Source: G963556115 sp963667375 (GTDB taxonomy: Bacteria > Planctomycetota > SZUA-567). From it: a stretch of 64,000 nucleotides of DNA. Positions within the stretch are counted from its first letter, which is position 1. Every line of letters begins with the position of its first letter. Position numbers and translations under genes: made by a program. The stretch covers positions 434,001-498,000 of the forward strand of contig OY763323.1 in NCBI GenBank assembly GCA_963667375.1, read 5' to 3'. The notes under the pieces are model-generated. The model did no database searches, was not told where the DNA came from, and was given only the letters and a program-made list of their open reading frames with translations. Of this stretch, positions 53,669 through 62,879 are shown piece by piece.

Positions 53669-54232
53669 TTATTGTTTAGGGACATCGTTTACAAATAATC
53701 TTATTAAATCTCTTTTTTCTATACGACTATTTCCATACCCTAAATCAGCTCTCATTTCTAATACTAAATTTTCAAATCGATCAAGTATTTCGTAGGGATT
53801 ACTTTCGTGAGCTTCTACCAATTTATTATCTTTTAATTCTAAATATTTTTTTAAAACTCTATCTGAACCCCATAATGATATTTTAGGTGTATACTTAAAA
53901 AGGAAAGCCTGCATTTCACGATCAATATCGATCTTTTCACCTTTATTTAGTGCGCCAAGCATTTTATTAATATAAAAATCAACAAATTCGAAATACACAT
54001 CACTTTTCATTTTTCTCAAATCATTTAAAATAGCATTTTTATTATCTCTATGTTTATACCAAGCAGTTACAATTGTTGTTATTATAAATGTCATAAAACC
54101 AGACAACAATGTCTTTTCTGTATCTGTTCCAGTTTTAAATGAATTCAAAAATGTTTTTATAAAAACGTATGAAACATAACACAGCACTAAAAGCAAAATC
54201 AATTTTACCACAAAACTAAATATCGCCTTCAT
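53669..54232 (-). CDS. Two-TM membrane protein with cytosolic helical domain
   Basis: 187 residues. Two membrane helices lie near the N-terminus (5-30 and 40-60: FVVKLILLLVLCYVSYVFIK and LSGFMTFIITTIVTAWY). The rest is a charged helical cytosolic domain (NAILNDLRKMKSDVYFEFVDF...). Two-TM-plus-cytosolic layouts occur in bacterial immune effectors, but no family is clear. It is the first gene of the three-gene set that ends with the TIR protein, between hsdS and hsdR. Confidence 0.65.
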   Translation of the reverse strand: MKAIFSFVVKLILLLVLCYVSYVFIKTFLNSFKTGTDTEKTLLSGFMTFIITTIVTAWYKHRDNKNAILNDLRKMKSDVYFEFVDFYINKMLGALNKGEKIDIDREMQAFLFKYTPKISLWGSDRVLKKYLELKDNKLVEAHESNPYEILDRFENLVLEMRADLGYGNSRIEKRDLIRLFVNDVPKQ

Positions 54233-54576
54233 TTATCTATAAACTCCATATTTAAAAATAGTTATGATACTAAACAACTATTCACCCACAAAATTCATAC
54301 CACTCAGATATTCCTAATGACAAACAAGCAAAACATACAGACTCGAACCAGAAAACTTGACAAAACTCTTCTTCCACTACAGCCCTACTTTTTTTGAATA
54401 CCCAACCGAGTCTTAATCCCTTCAACTCCAACTCTGATCTCCTCCTTCTCCGAGCCAACCATCACACCCGCAATAATAATGAACTCCAAGCCCCGGACTT
54501 TTCATGATCAAGGTAAGTATTCCCACACTAATCAAGATATAGACTTCTCGCAAAAGTATTCACTCAAACAACTCCA
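54233..54576. other. Spacer between hsdS and the TIR unit
   Basis: 344 bases, AT-rich at its left end. On the minus strand a 25-codon frame, MVGSEKEEIRVGVEGI..., ends in IQKK near 54390; it looks like the tail of a lost gene. It may hold a promoter for the TIR unit. Confidence 0.4.
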
Positions 54577-55743
54577 TTACAGTTTTCCCTTAAACGCCCT
54601 CTGCATCAACGCCTCAAAATTATCCTCAAGCTCACCAAGGGATTTCTGCATTCTTTCCTTTTCCGCTTCGATTGTTTCTACACGGTTAGCGAAGGTGTTT
54701 TGGAGATTAAGAGGTGGAACTGGTAAAAATAAATTTCTCAATATCTCAAGATTAATATTCTTTTGTGCGGACTCCGGTGCTTTATCTTCAATAACTTTTT
54801 GTAAAAATTCAAACCATATCTGAATATATGTATTATTTACACTTTCAAGCGGCAAAAAAGCAACAACACTATCAGGAAAACATGAATCAAAACCGAGAAT
54901 CGCAGTCTTAGCAATATTTGCAGCAATCGTAATACAAAGAGTACCTTTTTTCCACATTTTGCTCTGAGCTAAACCTAACTCTGAATATGTCTGAGTATAC
55001 TCTTTTAAATGATATCCTGCATTTGCAATATCACCTGTTTGAATTAATGGATACTTTCCACCAAGTAATTCTGGAGCATTTCTAGGTCTATGCTTTGATT
55101 TTCCTCTTTTCAAATCGCCAACATTACCAAGCAACTTCTCTTCCCATCCCATAGGATTAGTCACAGGATCACCAAACATATCATAAAACAAACTCTTAAC
55201 CAGCTCATCCATCTCAGCAAGCTGCTCCTTACGCTTATCAATCAACCCCTGCGCCTTGTCCAATATCTCAACAATCCGCTTTTGCTCTGGAAGTGGGGGG
55301 AGTGGGATTTTAAGCTGTCTAATAAAATCTAAGGTAACACCCTTTACAGTTGCCCCAGAACCATTTTGAATAATTAATTTTTCTATGGAAACCAAATATC
55401 TCAATAAATACTCTGTTATAACTTTTTTAGAATTTATTATCTTCAATGCTTTTAAATCCTGATTGATCGCAACAGGCATTAAATTAATTGCAGCTTTTCC
55501 TAAAGCCATCCTTGTAGGAATGATTATACTATTTTCTTCAATTAAATTTGAAGCAGAATTATTCAGCCCATCTTTCGTGATATATTCCAATGTAGAATTA
55601 ATAATAGTTGAGTTAAAATCCTTTACCGATGCCCAAGGGATAGAGCCGCTCCAATATTCTTTATTTTTCCTACTTGGGGTACCTCCTCCAGTAATCTTTA
55701 CTAAATCCCCTAGCATCACTATTTCCAATTTATTCATTGACAT
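54577..55743 (-). CDS. hsdS: Type I RM specificity subunit
   Basis: 388 residues with the usual two target-recognition domains (1-145 and 200-335), each followed by a long helix: PPLPEQKRIVEILDKAQGLIDKRKEQL and PPLNLQNTFANRVETIEAEKERMQ. The protein ends FEALMQRAFKGKL, the typical closing motif. It sets the DNA sequence recognised by the HsdM/HsdR complex; the target cannot be read. The start is an ATG after AAGAAA. It lies downstream of the broken pentapeptide gene. Confidence 0.93.
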   Translation of the reverse strand: MSMNKLEIVMLGDLVKITGGGTPSRKNKEYWSGSIPWASVKDFNSTIINSTLEYITKDGLNNSASNLIEENSIIIPTRMALGKAAINLMPVAINQDLKALKIINSKKVITEYLLRYLVSIEKLIIQNGSGATVKGVTLDFIRQLKIPLPPLPEQKRIVEILDKAQGLIDKRKEQLAEMDELVKSLFYDMFGDPVTNPMGWEEKLLGNVGDLKRGKSKHRPRNAPELLGGKYPLIQTGDIANAGYHLKEYTQTYSELGLAQSKMWKKGTLCITIAANIAKTAILGFDSCFPDSVVAFLPLESVNNTYIQIWFEFLQKVIEDKAPESAQKNINLEILRNLFLPVPPLNLQNTFANRVETIEAEKERMQKSLGELEDNFEALMQRAFKGKL

Positions 55744-57019
55744 TTTCTTTTCTCAATAAAGTACTAATTATTTTGTCTCTTAAAATATTCAGTACCACCA
55801 GGTAATTTAATATAAATCCCACTCAAACCATTATATATACACGAAACCTTTTTAATTTGTTGATCAGTAAAAGGGAAATCTATAATTCCACCATTAATTT
55901 TACAATCCTCAATTTCTTCATTTGATGGCTCTAAAAATGACCCAGAAAAATCTGTTGCCGTTAAAATCGCTTCATTAAAATCAACATTCGTAATATTGCA
56001 TTTACTAATACAACAACCTAAAATTCGTGAATTCAAAAATTTAGAATTCATAAGATTAGATTTATTAAACCTTGCGCCTTGCAAATTTGAACCGTCAAAA
56101 TTATAAACACTTACGTTTATACTCTTCTATATCAATTCCCAATGATGGGTTTTTATCATTTATCTTTTCCATATATTTTAACGACGTTTTATAACATATC
56201 ACTCTTACACTTGAATTACTTATATACATACTGCTAGATAAATACTCTACCATACTATCACTCAATTCTTCATCGATAATAAATTCTGAATACTGAAATG
56301 CTAACATCACTTTTATATTTCTTTTTAACTTTCTATTTTTATCACTATAGAACATTTCAGGAGCATACCCAACTTCTTCTCCATCAATCTCAAATAATAT
56401 TGACTCTAAAGTAGAGAGTTTTACTTTAACATTAAATAGAGATCTTTCATTTATTAACTCATTTTTTGTACAATCAAAAAGATTGAGATATTTTTCGTCA
56501 ACATACTTAATTGAAGTATTTTTATTTACACAATATCCTAAAATACAAAAAAAATTACGCTGGAGATAATTTAAACTCTTAAAAACCTCAAAAGTCATAG
56601 TTTTTCTTTTAAACTTATCGCCTATAGTAATATATGAGTTTGCAAGCAATACAATAGCGTCTTCACAATATTTTTCATACTTATCTTTATCATTTTCAAA
56701 TAGTTTCAAAAATTCACATAACTTTTCTATACCTACCAACTGAAGATTTTCTGAAACTGAACCAGCCATATTAAATGCACGGTTAAACTTATCCTGTTCA
56801 TCTAATATTACACTTCGCTCTATAGCTCTTTCATTATTATTCTTATCAGTTTCTTTATCATTATGTCTCCAAATCCATAACACCCAAAAATATGGTGCAA
56901 GAATAAAGTGGTCTAATCTGTCAAGACAAAATAATAGGTTGTTTAAGGTGGAACTTACTCTTGCAGTAATGGAGCGCAGGGCGTAGCCCGAAGCGGAATT
57001 ACTGCAAGAGTTCAAACTT

Positions 57020-57910
57020 CTACGCCACATCGTTACTCGCACCTCTCTCGTTAAAATACACCTCTCTCGGCGTGCGCTTGCTCAAGCTGGAGTGCCTTCT
57101 CTCGTTATTGTAATATTCAAAATACTTCTCCAATGCATCATACGCTGCAAAATAATTTTCATATTCAGTCAGGTAGACTTCTTCATATTTCAAGGTACGC
57201 CAGAGACGTTCAATCATGATATTATCAAACGCTCTGCCTTTGCCGGACATGCTTATCCAGATCCTGTTTTCTTTCAGCACTTCGGTAAAGCTCTTACTCG
57301 TATATTGAGTACCCTGATCTGTATTAAAAATCAGTGGATTCGACTCCTCAAGTGCATTCTTCAATGCATTCACACAGAAGCTGCTGTCCATCGCCATAGA
57401 AAGCTCCCACGAAATCACATAGCGGCTATGCCAATCCATAACAGCTGTCAGGTATGCATTACCATAACGTAGTGGAATATAGGTTATATCACTCACCCAG
57501 ACCTGATCAACCTTGTCGATATCCATATCACGCAACAGATACGGATATACTTTATGCTCGATGTTTTTAGCGGTGAAATGCTTCTTTGGATATATCGCCT
57601 GTAAGCCCATCTCCCGCATCAAGCGCCTGACTTTATGCCTCCCGATTTCAAAGCCAGCTCTTCTCAAATCATCAGTAATTGTGCGAGAACCTTTAAAAGG
57701 ATGTTTGAGGAATAGATCATCAATCATCTTTTTAATTTCAAAATCATGCTCATCCTCAGCATAAGATTTGTAATAATAGGCAGAGCGTGAGATCTCTAAC
57801 AGCTCACATTGCCTTGAGACTGACAGCTTAGCTTTATTTGGCTCAATCATGCTACTCTTTTTCTTAACCGAGAAATTCGTCAGATTTTTTTTTAAGCCAG
57901 TCGTTCTCAA
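57020..57910 (-). CDS. IS3-family transposase OrfB (copy 3)
   Basis: Identical in protein sequence to copy 1 as read, with the DDE motifs intact. A separate downstream reading frame runs out of the IS end into the broken membrane gene. Confidence 0.93.
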   Translation of the reverse strand: MRTTGLKKNLTNFSVKKKSSMIEPNKAKLSVSRQCELLEISRSAYYYKSYAEDEHDFEIKKMIDDLFLKHPFKGSRTITDDLRRAGFEIGRHKVRRLMREMGLQAIYPKKHFTAKNIEHKVYPYLLRDMDIDKVDQVWVSDITYIPLRYGNAYLTAVMDWHSRYVISWELSMAMDSSFCVNALKNALEESNPLIFNTDQGTQYTSKSFTEVLKENRIWISMSGKGRAFDNIMIERLWRTLKYEEVYLTEYENYFAAYDALEKYFEYYNNERRHSSLSKRTPREVYFNERGASNDVA

Positions 57911-58148
57911 TTTTCAAACGACCAATCTGCTCATATAGCTTTACTTTTTCATCTTCATCTTTGACAACTTTTTTCTTACGTTTATCAGAGAAGATCTCAG
58001 GCAGTCCTTCAAGCATAGATTTCTTCCATTGCCTGATCTGGTTCGGATGAACTTCAAATTTAGCGGATAACTCTGCGATAGATCGATCACCTTTAATCGC
58101 TTGCAGAGCGACTTTTGCTTTAAAATCAGCAGTAAAACTCTTTCTCAT
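57864..58148 (-). CDS. IS3-family transposase OrfA (copy 3)
   Basis: Same 94-residue HTH/coiled-coil protein as the other copies, with the same A9 run at the overlap. Confidence 0.95.
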   Translation of the reverse strand: MRKSFTADFKAKVALQAIKGDRSIAELSAKFEVHPNQIRQWKKSMLEGLPEIFSDKRKKKVVKDEDEKVKLYEQIGRLKIENDWLKKKSDEFLG

Positions 58149-58629
58149 AGATAGTTCCTTTCGCTATAAATATTATTGGAAATATCCACCTTATTCAACT
58201 GTACAGTTTTATTAGACCATTATATATTGATGCTGGAGTACTAATAATCATAACAATTGCTTTTCTAAATAATGCGATAATGCTATAATCCATTTTGCTC
58301 TCTACAACTTCACCATTACTTATATTCGCTAATAGCTCAACCCAAGTTTTCTGATAATACTCCTGTTTCCACAACAAACCATACTTATATATCCATAAAT
58401 ACAATCCACAACCCAAAGTAAACAGTATAATCGTTGTCCATATAGGATGATTCCTACCCATTTTTCCTATATCATCAAGATCATACCAACTGCTTACTAT
58501 ACCAGCAATTACACAAATTACTATCAACGTCCAAAATGGAAAGCAAAAAAACATCAATAAAGCCACAAATATGATTAGCAAGTACCATTTTCTTTCCTTT
58601 ATTGGCTTTTTATTTTTCTTTGTGCTCAT

Positions 58630-58928
58630 TTACTCAACCCTAAATTCTAGTTTAACTACGATTAAACTCTCACCCTTCTTCGCCTGCTCAGAAGGATTCG
58701 ACCGTACTTTTGACAAGCAAAAAGTAGGCACACGACTCATTCCTCACCAATTCGGAATTCCCATGCGTCCTAGGGGAAAAATGTCGCCTGCTTGGCGACC
58801 TGTATATCGCCTCAGTCAACTGTGAGAATCACTAAGGTGATTCTCTTGGCTTGCCAAATCACACGATTCTGTAGTTACCGCTTCAGCTTGGCTCAACTGC
58901 TATCTCTGCTTATTCCTTTGACAATACC
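58630..58928. other. Spacer between hsdM and the broken membrane gene, with two hairpins
   Basis: About 300 bases. Stems GTCGCC/GGCGAC (58783-58799) and GAGAATCAC/GTGATTCTC (58824-58845) could end or pause hsdM transcription. No gene seen. Confidence 0.5.
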
Positions 58929-60395
58929 TTACTTCTCAAGCATCTTCTGCAAATCCTTAATACCTTTATTAATTTCCTTCTCCAACCCTGCTACTTTCTT
59001 CAGTATAACACTCGGCTCGTCGTATTCGACCTCTTCATACACAATCTCTTTATATCGGTTAATCGACAGATCATACTCATTCTCAACAACCTCACTCACC
59101 GGCACCAGAAATGACTGCTCCGTCCGCTTCCGCTTCTTCTCTTTCTCCAGCTTCCCGAACCGTTCAATAATATCCGGTATATCAGAACTATCGAGCTTTG
59201 TCCGCTTATCATCCAAACTGTACCCGTCACTCTCCATATCATAAAACCAGATATTCTCCGTTCCCCCTATCCCGGTCTTATCAAATATCATCACCGCCGT
59301 ACTCACTCCCGCATACGGCTTAAACACTCCACTCGGCATAGAGATAATAGCCCTCAGATTATGCTTCTGCACTATCTCCTCCCGCAACTTCTTATGTGCC
59401 CCACTACTCCCAAATAACACCCCATCCGGCACAATACACGCACATCTCCCGCCCTTCTTGAGCATCTGTATCATCAGCGCCACAAATAGTAACTCCGTCT
59501 TCTTCGTCTTCGTCACCTTGAGTATATCCGCCGACACATCCTCATAATTCAACGACCCCTTAAACGGCGGATTCGCCAGTATCAGCGTACACCTCTCCCG
59601 CTCATGATTATCCCCAGACAACGAATCCCGATACTCAATATTCGGATTCTCTACCCCATGCAGCATCATATTCATCGCCCCGATCCGCAGCATCGTGGTA
59701 TCAGTATCAAATCCAAAGAACATATCATTATTATAATGCTTCCGAAGCTTCTCGTTTTTAAATATCTCATCATGATACTCCTGCAGATATTCCCCGGCAG
59801 CAACTAAAAACCCAGACGTACCCGCCGCCGGATCAATTATCGTATCACTCGGCACCGGTTTCATCAACTCAACCATCATCCTGATAATATGCCTCGGCGT
59901 CCGAAACTGCCCATTCTGACCCGACGTCGCAATCTTTGACAAAAGATACTCATATAAATCCCCCTTTGCATCCTTACCCCTGATGTCTAGCTTATCAATG
60001 CTGGTCACAATCTTCTGCAGCATCCCAGCCTTCGGAATAGCAAATATTGCATCTTCCATATATTTAGAAAATGCCGATTCCTTATTCGCATGCAGATTCT
60101 TGATAAACGCAAACACGCCATTCTTCGGATCAGTAAACAACTCAAACATCTTCTCCGCTAGTAAATGCTTGAAGTGACTCCATCTAAGTTCCTGCTTATC
60201 CTCAGGAAATATCTTTTTACTAACAGTACCCAGCAGCGCATCATTGCTATCCAATTCATTCTGTCTGTCATCCAAGCCTTTAATAAAGAGCAAATATGTA
60301 AACTGCTCAATCACCGTCATCGGATTAGCAATTCCTCCAGCCCAAAACACATCCCAAATCGCATCTATCTTATTTCTAAGTTCCCCAGTTATCAT
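58929..60395 (-). CDS. hsdM: Type I RM methyltransferase subunit
   Basis: 488 residues. An N-terminal helical HsdM_N domain (1-120) is followed by an N6-adenine methyltransferase core. The SAM-binding motif is DPAAGTSGFLVAAGEY (about 190) and the catalytic motif is NPPFKGS (near 280). The C-terminal coiled coil (ILKKVAGLEKEINKGIKDLQKML) contacts HsdS. GGGAGC precedes the ATG. It is first in the operon and methylates host sites so that HsdR does not cut them. Confidence 0.94.
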   Translation of the reverse strand: MITGELRNKIDAIWDVFWAGGIANPMTVIEQFTYLLFIKGLDDRQNELDSNDALLGTVSKKIFPEDKQELRWSHFKHLLAEKMFELFTDPKNGVFAFIKNLHANKESAFSKYMEDAIFAIPKAGMLQKIVTSIDKLDIRGKDAKGDLYEYLLSKIATSGQNGQFRTPRHIIRMMVELMKPVPSDTIIDPAAGTSGFLVAAGEYLQEYHDEIFKNEKLRKHYNNDMFFGFDTDTTMLRIGAMNMMLHGVENPNIEYRDSLSGDNHERERCTLILANPPFKGSLNYEDVSADILKVTKTKKTELLFVALMIQMLKKGGRCACIVPDGVLFGSSGAHKKLREEIVQKHNLRAIISMPSGVFKPYAGVSTAVMIFDKTGIGGTENIWFYDMESDGYSLDDKRTKLDSSDIPDIIERFGKLEKEKKRKRTEQSFLVPVSEVVENEYDLSINRYKEIVYEEVEYDEPSVILKKVAGLEKEINKGIKDLQKMLEK

Positions 60396-60770
60396 ACCAG
60401 CTCCCTAATATATTTCTCTAACTTACACTACCAATATACCACAATATAACATACTACCCTAATTTACTTTTCACGCAAGCAAAATACACACTCTCTAACC
60501 CAAAGAAATGATAATATGCTCACAACAAAAGATATCCTGCTATCAACCTCAAACTCTTATACGCCGTTATATTATACCAAATTAACCATTCACGACACGT
60601 TCAAATCATAATACCAAATAATCAAATAACCTTAACCAACAAATTATATATTAAACATATTAGCGTTAATTAATACATTTTAATGTTTGAATCAAATCAT
60701 ACAAATATGTATTATTGTAAATTAAAGCACACATCAGTAATACTTATTGACATACTGTTTAAGGAGATAT
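60396..60770. other. Divergent promoter region of the hsd operon and the wHTH membrane gene
   Basis: About 375 bases, strongly A/T-rich. It must carry both promoters. A TTGACA occurs at 60747-60752 but is too close to the ATG at 60772 to serve it. No gene or clear operator. Confidence 0.4.
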
Positions 60771-60771
60771 C

Positions 60772-62145
60772 ATGCTAAGCAAAGCAATTAATTTAACTGT
60801 AAAGACTTTATTAAAATTAACAGAAATAACAAAAAAAGTACTAATAAAATGTGGATTTAAAGGATTTTTACCTAATAAATCAAAAAATTCAGAATTCATA
60901 TATGGAACAATTGAAGTTGATTCTTCTGGCGCTAAATATTTACAAAATATCAATCCTCACGAAGACAATATTACTGAATTTCCAAAAGACTTTAAATCTA
61001 CCATTATTGAAGGTGACAAGGTTGTTGTAAGTAGAGAGTATTGGAGTACAGATGAGCCAATCACTGAGACATTTGTCAACTGCAAAAATATAAAAGGTGG
61101 TGTTTATGCTAGCAAAAAATACCCCTTAAGTGGTAAAATTTTTAAGCTCCTAAAAAATATTTACTATATTGTTTCATACTATTCAATAACCTCATTTTTC
61201 TTAACGTTATTGGCATGTTATATAAAAACCGAAAACCTTATAAATAATGATATCTTCATAAACTGCTTAGGATATTTGACATTAATTCCATTATTTTTGT
61301 TCGGATTATACAGATCTTTAGCCTACCCCACAAAAAATAAAAGTCTGTTCGAGCTGACAGATAGAATTTTTAATAACTTAGGAGTATTGTTTATCATAAT
61401 TGCAATTATACTTTATGTCGCGACAAACTTTATGGATAACATTGAATGTATTTTACTAAGCTTTGCTCAAATTTTAGGAGCACATATTTATTACTTTGCA
61501 TACCTAAAAAGAAAAATTAAGCAAACACGAATAATATTAACAAACACGAAAGAAAATTTTGATAGTAACTCTATTCAAAAAGCAAAGATATTTAACCTTG
61601 AGCCAATATGCTCGAATAAAACTGAAAAATTAGAACCAAATATAACTAATATTAATATTGTTAAATCTACAACAAATATTGATTCATCTAATAATCACAC
61701 AGAGATATTAGATATTGAAAAATTTAATAATAGTACCAACACAACCATAAATGCTAATCAGGATTACGATTTTTCCGATAATAGTACCAGCGAAATATTT
61801 ATCGATGACTCAGACAATTCAAATAACCCAACAATATATACCGATAATAGAACATCAAACACTTCAACTGTTTCAAACACAACTTATGATAATGAATATC
61901 AAATACATCCAACTAAAAAAGCAAAAAATTCAAAAAATAGGACAGGGAAAGATGTTAATGATGATGTACTTACTGCTTTAAAAGAAGCATTTAATAAAGG
62001 AGAAAAATTTAAAACTCAACACGAAATTGCAAAGAAAGCTGGTGTAGACGATTCCCAAGCAAGCCGTGCTTTAGATATACTAGAACAACAATACTACATT
62101 GAAGATAGAAATAATTTAGCATCTTTAAAACCTAGGCCACAATAA
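60772..62145 (+). CDS. Four-TM membrane protein with C-terminal winged-helix domain
   Basis: 457 residues after AAGGAG. The N-terminal ~120 residues are soluble. Four hydrophobic helices lie between about 125 and 250. A 130-residue Asn/Thr/Ser/Asp-rich linker, probably disordered, follows (~255-385). The C-terminus (390-450) is winged-helix-like: DVLTALKEAFNKGEKFKTQ, HEIAKKAGVDDSQASRALDIL, EQQYYIED. The tail resembles FtsK-gamma or replication-type wHTH domains. A membrane-tied DNA-binding protein next to replication genes could anchor the element or control copy number. A terminator follows. Confidence 0.75.
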   Translation: MLSKAINLTVKTLLKLTEITKKVLIKCGFKGFLPNKSKNSEFIYGTIEVDSSGAKYLQNINPHEDNITEFPKDFKSTIIEGDKVVVSREYWSTDEPITETFVNCKNIKGGVYASKKYPLSGKIFKLLKNIYYIVSYYSITSFFLTLLACYIKTENLINNDIFINCLGYLTLIPLFLFGLYRSLAYPTKNKSLFELTDRIFNNLGVLFIIIAIILYVATNFMDNIECILLSFAQILGAHIYYFAYLKRKIKQTRIILTNTKENFDSNSIQKAKIFNLEPICSNKTEKLEPNITNINIVKSTTNIDSSNNHTEILDIEKFNNSTNTTINANQDYDFSDNSTSEIFIDDSDNSNNPTIYTDNRTSNTSTVSNTTYDNEYQIHPTKKAKNSKNRTGKDVNDDVLTALKEAFNKGEKFKTQHEIAKKAGVDDSQASRALDILEQQYYIEDRNNLASLKPRPQ

Positions 62146-62188
62146 CCGCAATGACCGCAAAAATTAAAAATAATGACTTAAAACTAAT

Positions 62189-62232
62189 AAAGAAGCCCTG
62201 ATATTCCATGGCTTCTTTATTTTTGTTTTTGC
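62189..62232 (+). terminator. Terminator after the wHTH membrane gene
   Basis: AAAGAAGCC/GGCTTCTTT stem with a 12-base loop followed by ATTTTTGTTTTT. Confidence 0.9.
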
Positions 62233-62357
62233 CGCAAATAAGCGCAACTTGAATATCCCCAAAAAACCAAGTAAACTCATAACATTAATGCAGTCAATGA
62301 GATTACAATATCTTTAACTGCATACAATTTCATTGATGAACTTACTTGGAGAATTAC

Positions 62358-62783
62358 ATGAACCCAAAAATCAACTTTATCCACACAAAAACCGGATGCG
62401 ATGGATTACTGCTTACTGAACAAGGATTAATCAAAGCAACCTCTCTTGCTGTAATAATTGCAATTGCTTCTTACATTGATGGTTCAACAATGACTACCTG
62501 CATTGATCAAACAAGTCTTGCCAAGCGTGCAGGGGTCTCACTTGAGACATTAAGGCGACAATTAAGGATACTGGAAAAAGTCGGTATTCTTACTACGGCA
62601 AGAAGATTTGCACGAAGTAATATTTATAAAATCAACCCACTTAAAGCTAATGATAATCCCAATACTGATAACACACAAAAGAGTGCGAATATTACCCACA
62701 AAACTAGTGACTATTCAATAGACAAGAATATTTCTAAAAACAGGAATGATAATTTAACTGAGACAAGAGCCATTACATACTAA
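62358..62783 (+). CDS. wHTH replication-associated protein
   Basis: 141 residues. The ATG at 62358 has GGAG upstream; the frame opens with a TTG at 62346. The N-terminal half is a winged helix like those of plasmid and phage replisome organisers (TTCIDQTSLAKRAGVSLETLRRQLRILEKVGIL). The C-terminal half is polar and low in complexity. It lies just before a DnaB-like helicase gene, so it may load the helicase or start replication of the element. Confidence 0.78.
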   Translation: MNPKINFIHTKTGCDGLLLTEQGLIKATSLAVIIAIASYIDGSTMTTCIDQTSLAKRAGVSLETLRRQLRILEKVGILTTARRFARSNIYKINPLKANDNPNTDNTQKSANITHKTSDYSIDKNISKNRNDNLTETRAITY

Positions 62784-62879
62784 CTGCAAATACAAAATTT
62801 AACCCATGGAGAAAATATATGTTAACAAGTCGCGACTTTCTTTTCACGTTCTGTTCTAATTTTATGAAAGGAAGTAGTT

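Larger units (their letters stand above)
56904..58224 (-). mobile_element. IS3-family insertion sequence, copy 3 (1321 bp)
   Basis: Same ends and length as copies 1 and 2. Unlike them it has no 3-bp duplication: the left flank ends in GAA and the right flank starts with TAT. A small deletion or recombination between copies would explain this. Confidence 0.94.
55764..58629 (-). pseudogene. Membrane protein with pentapeptide-repeat tail, broken by IS and frameshift
   Basis: Two parts flank IS copy 3. The 5' part (58629 to 58225) encodes three or more membrane helices and stops inside the IS after STPASI. The 3' part (56903 to 56101) resumes with LAPYFWVLWIWRHNDKETDKNN and a helical domain. At 56101 a stop occurs, but the next frame carries straight on with pentapeptide repeats (YNFDGSNLQGARFNKSNLMN) to 55764, so a one-base frameshift is likely. 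The intact product would have been a membrane-anchored pentapeptide-repeat protein. It lies between hsdM and hsdS, where an accessory defence gene could sit. It is now surely non-functional in its full form. Confidence 0.78.
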
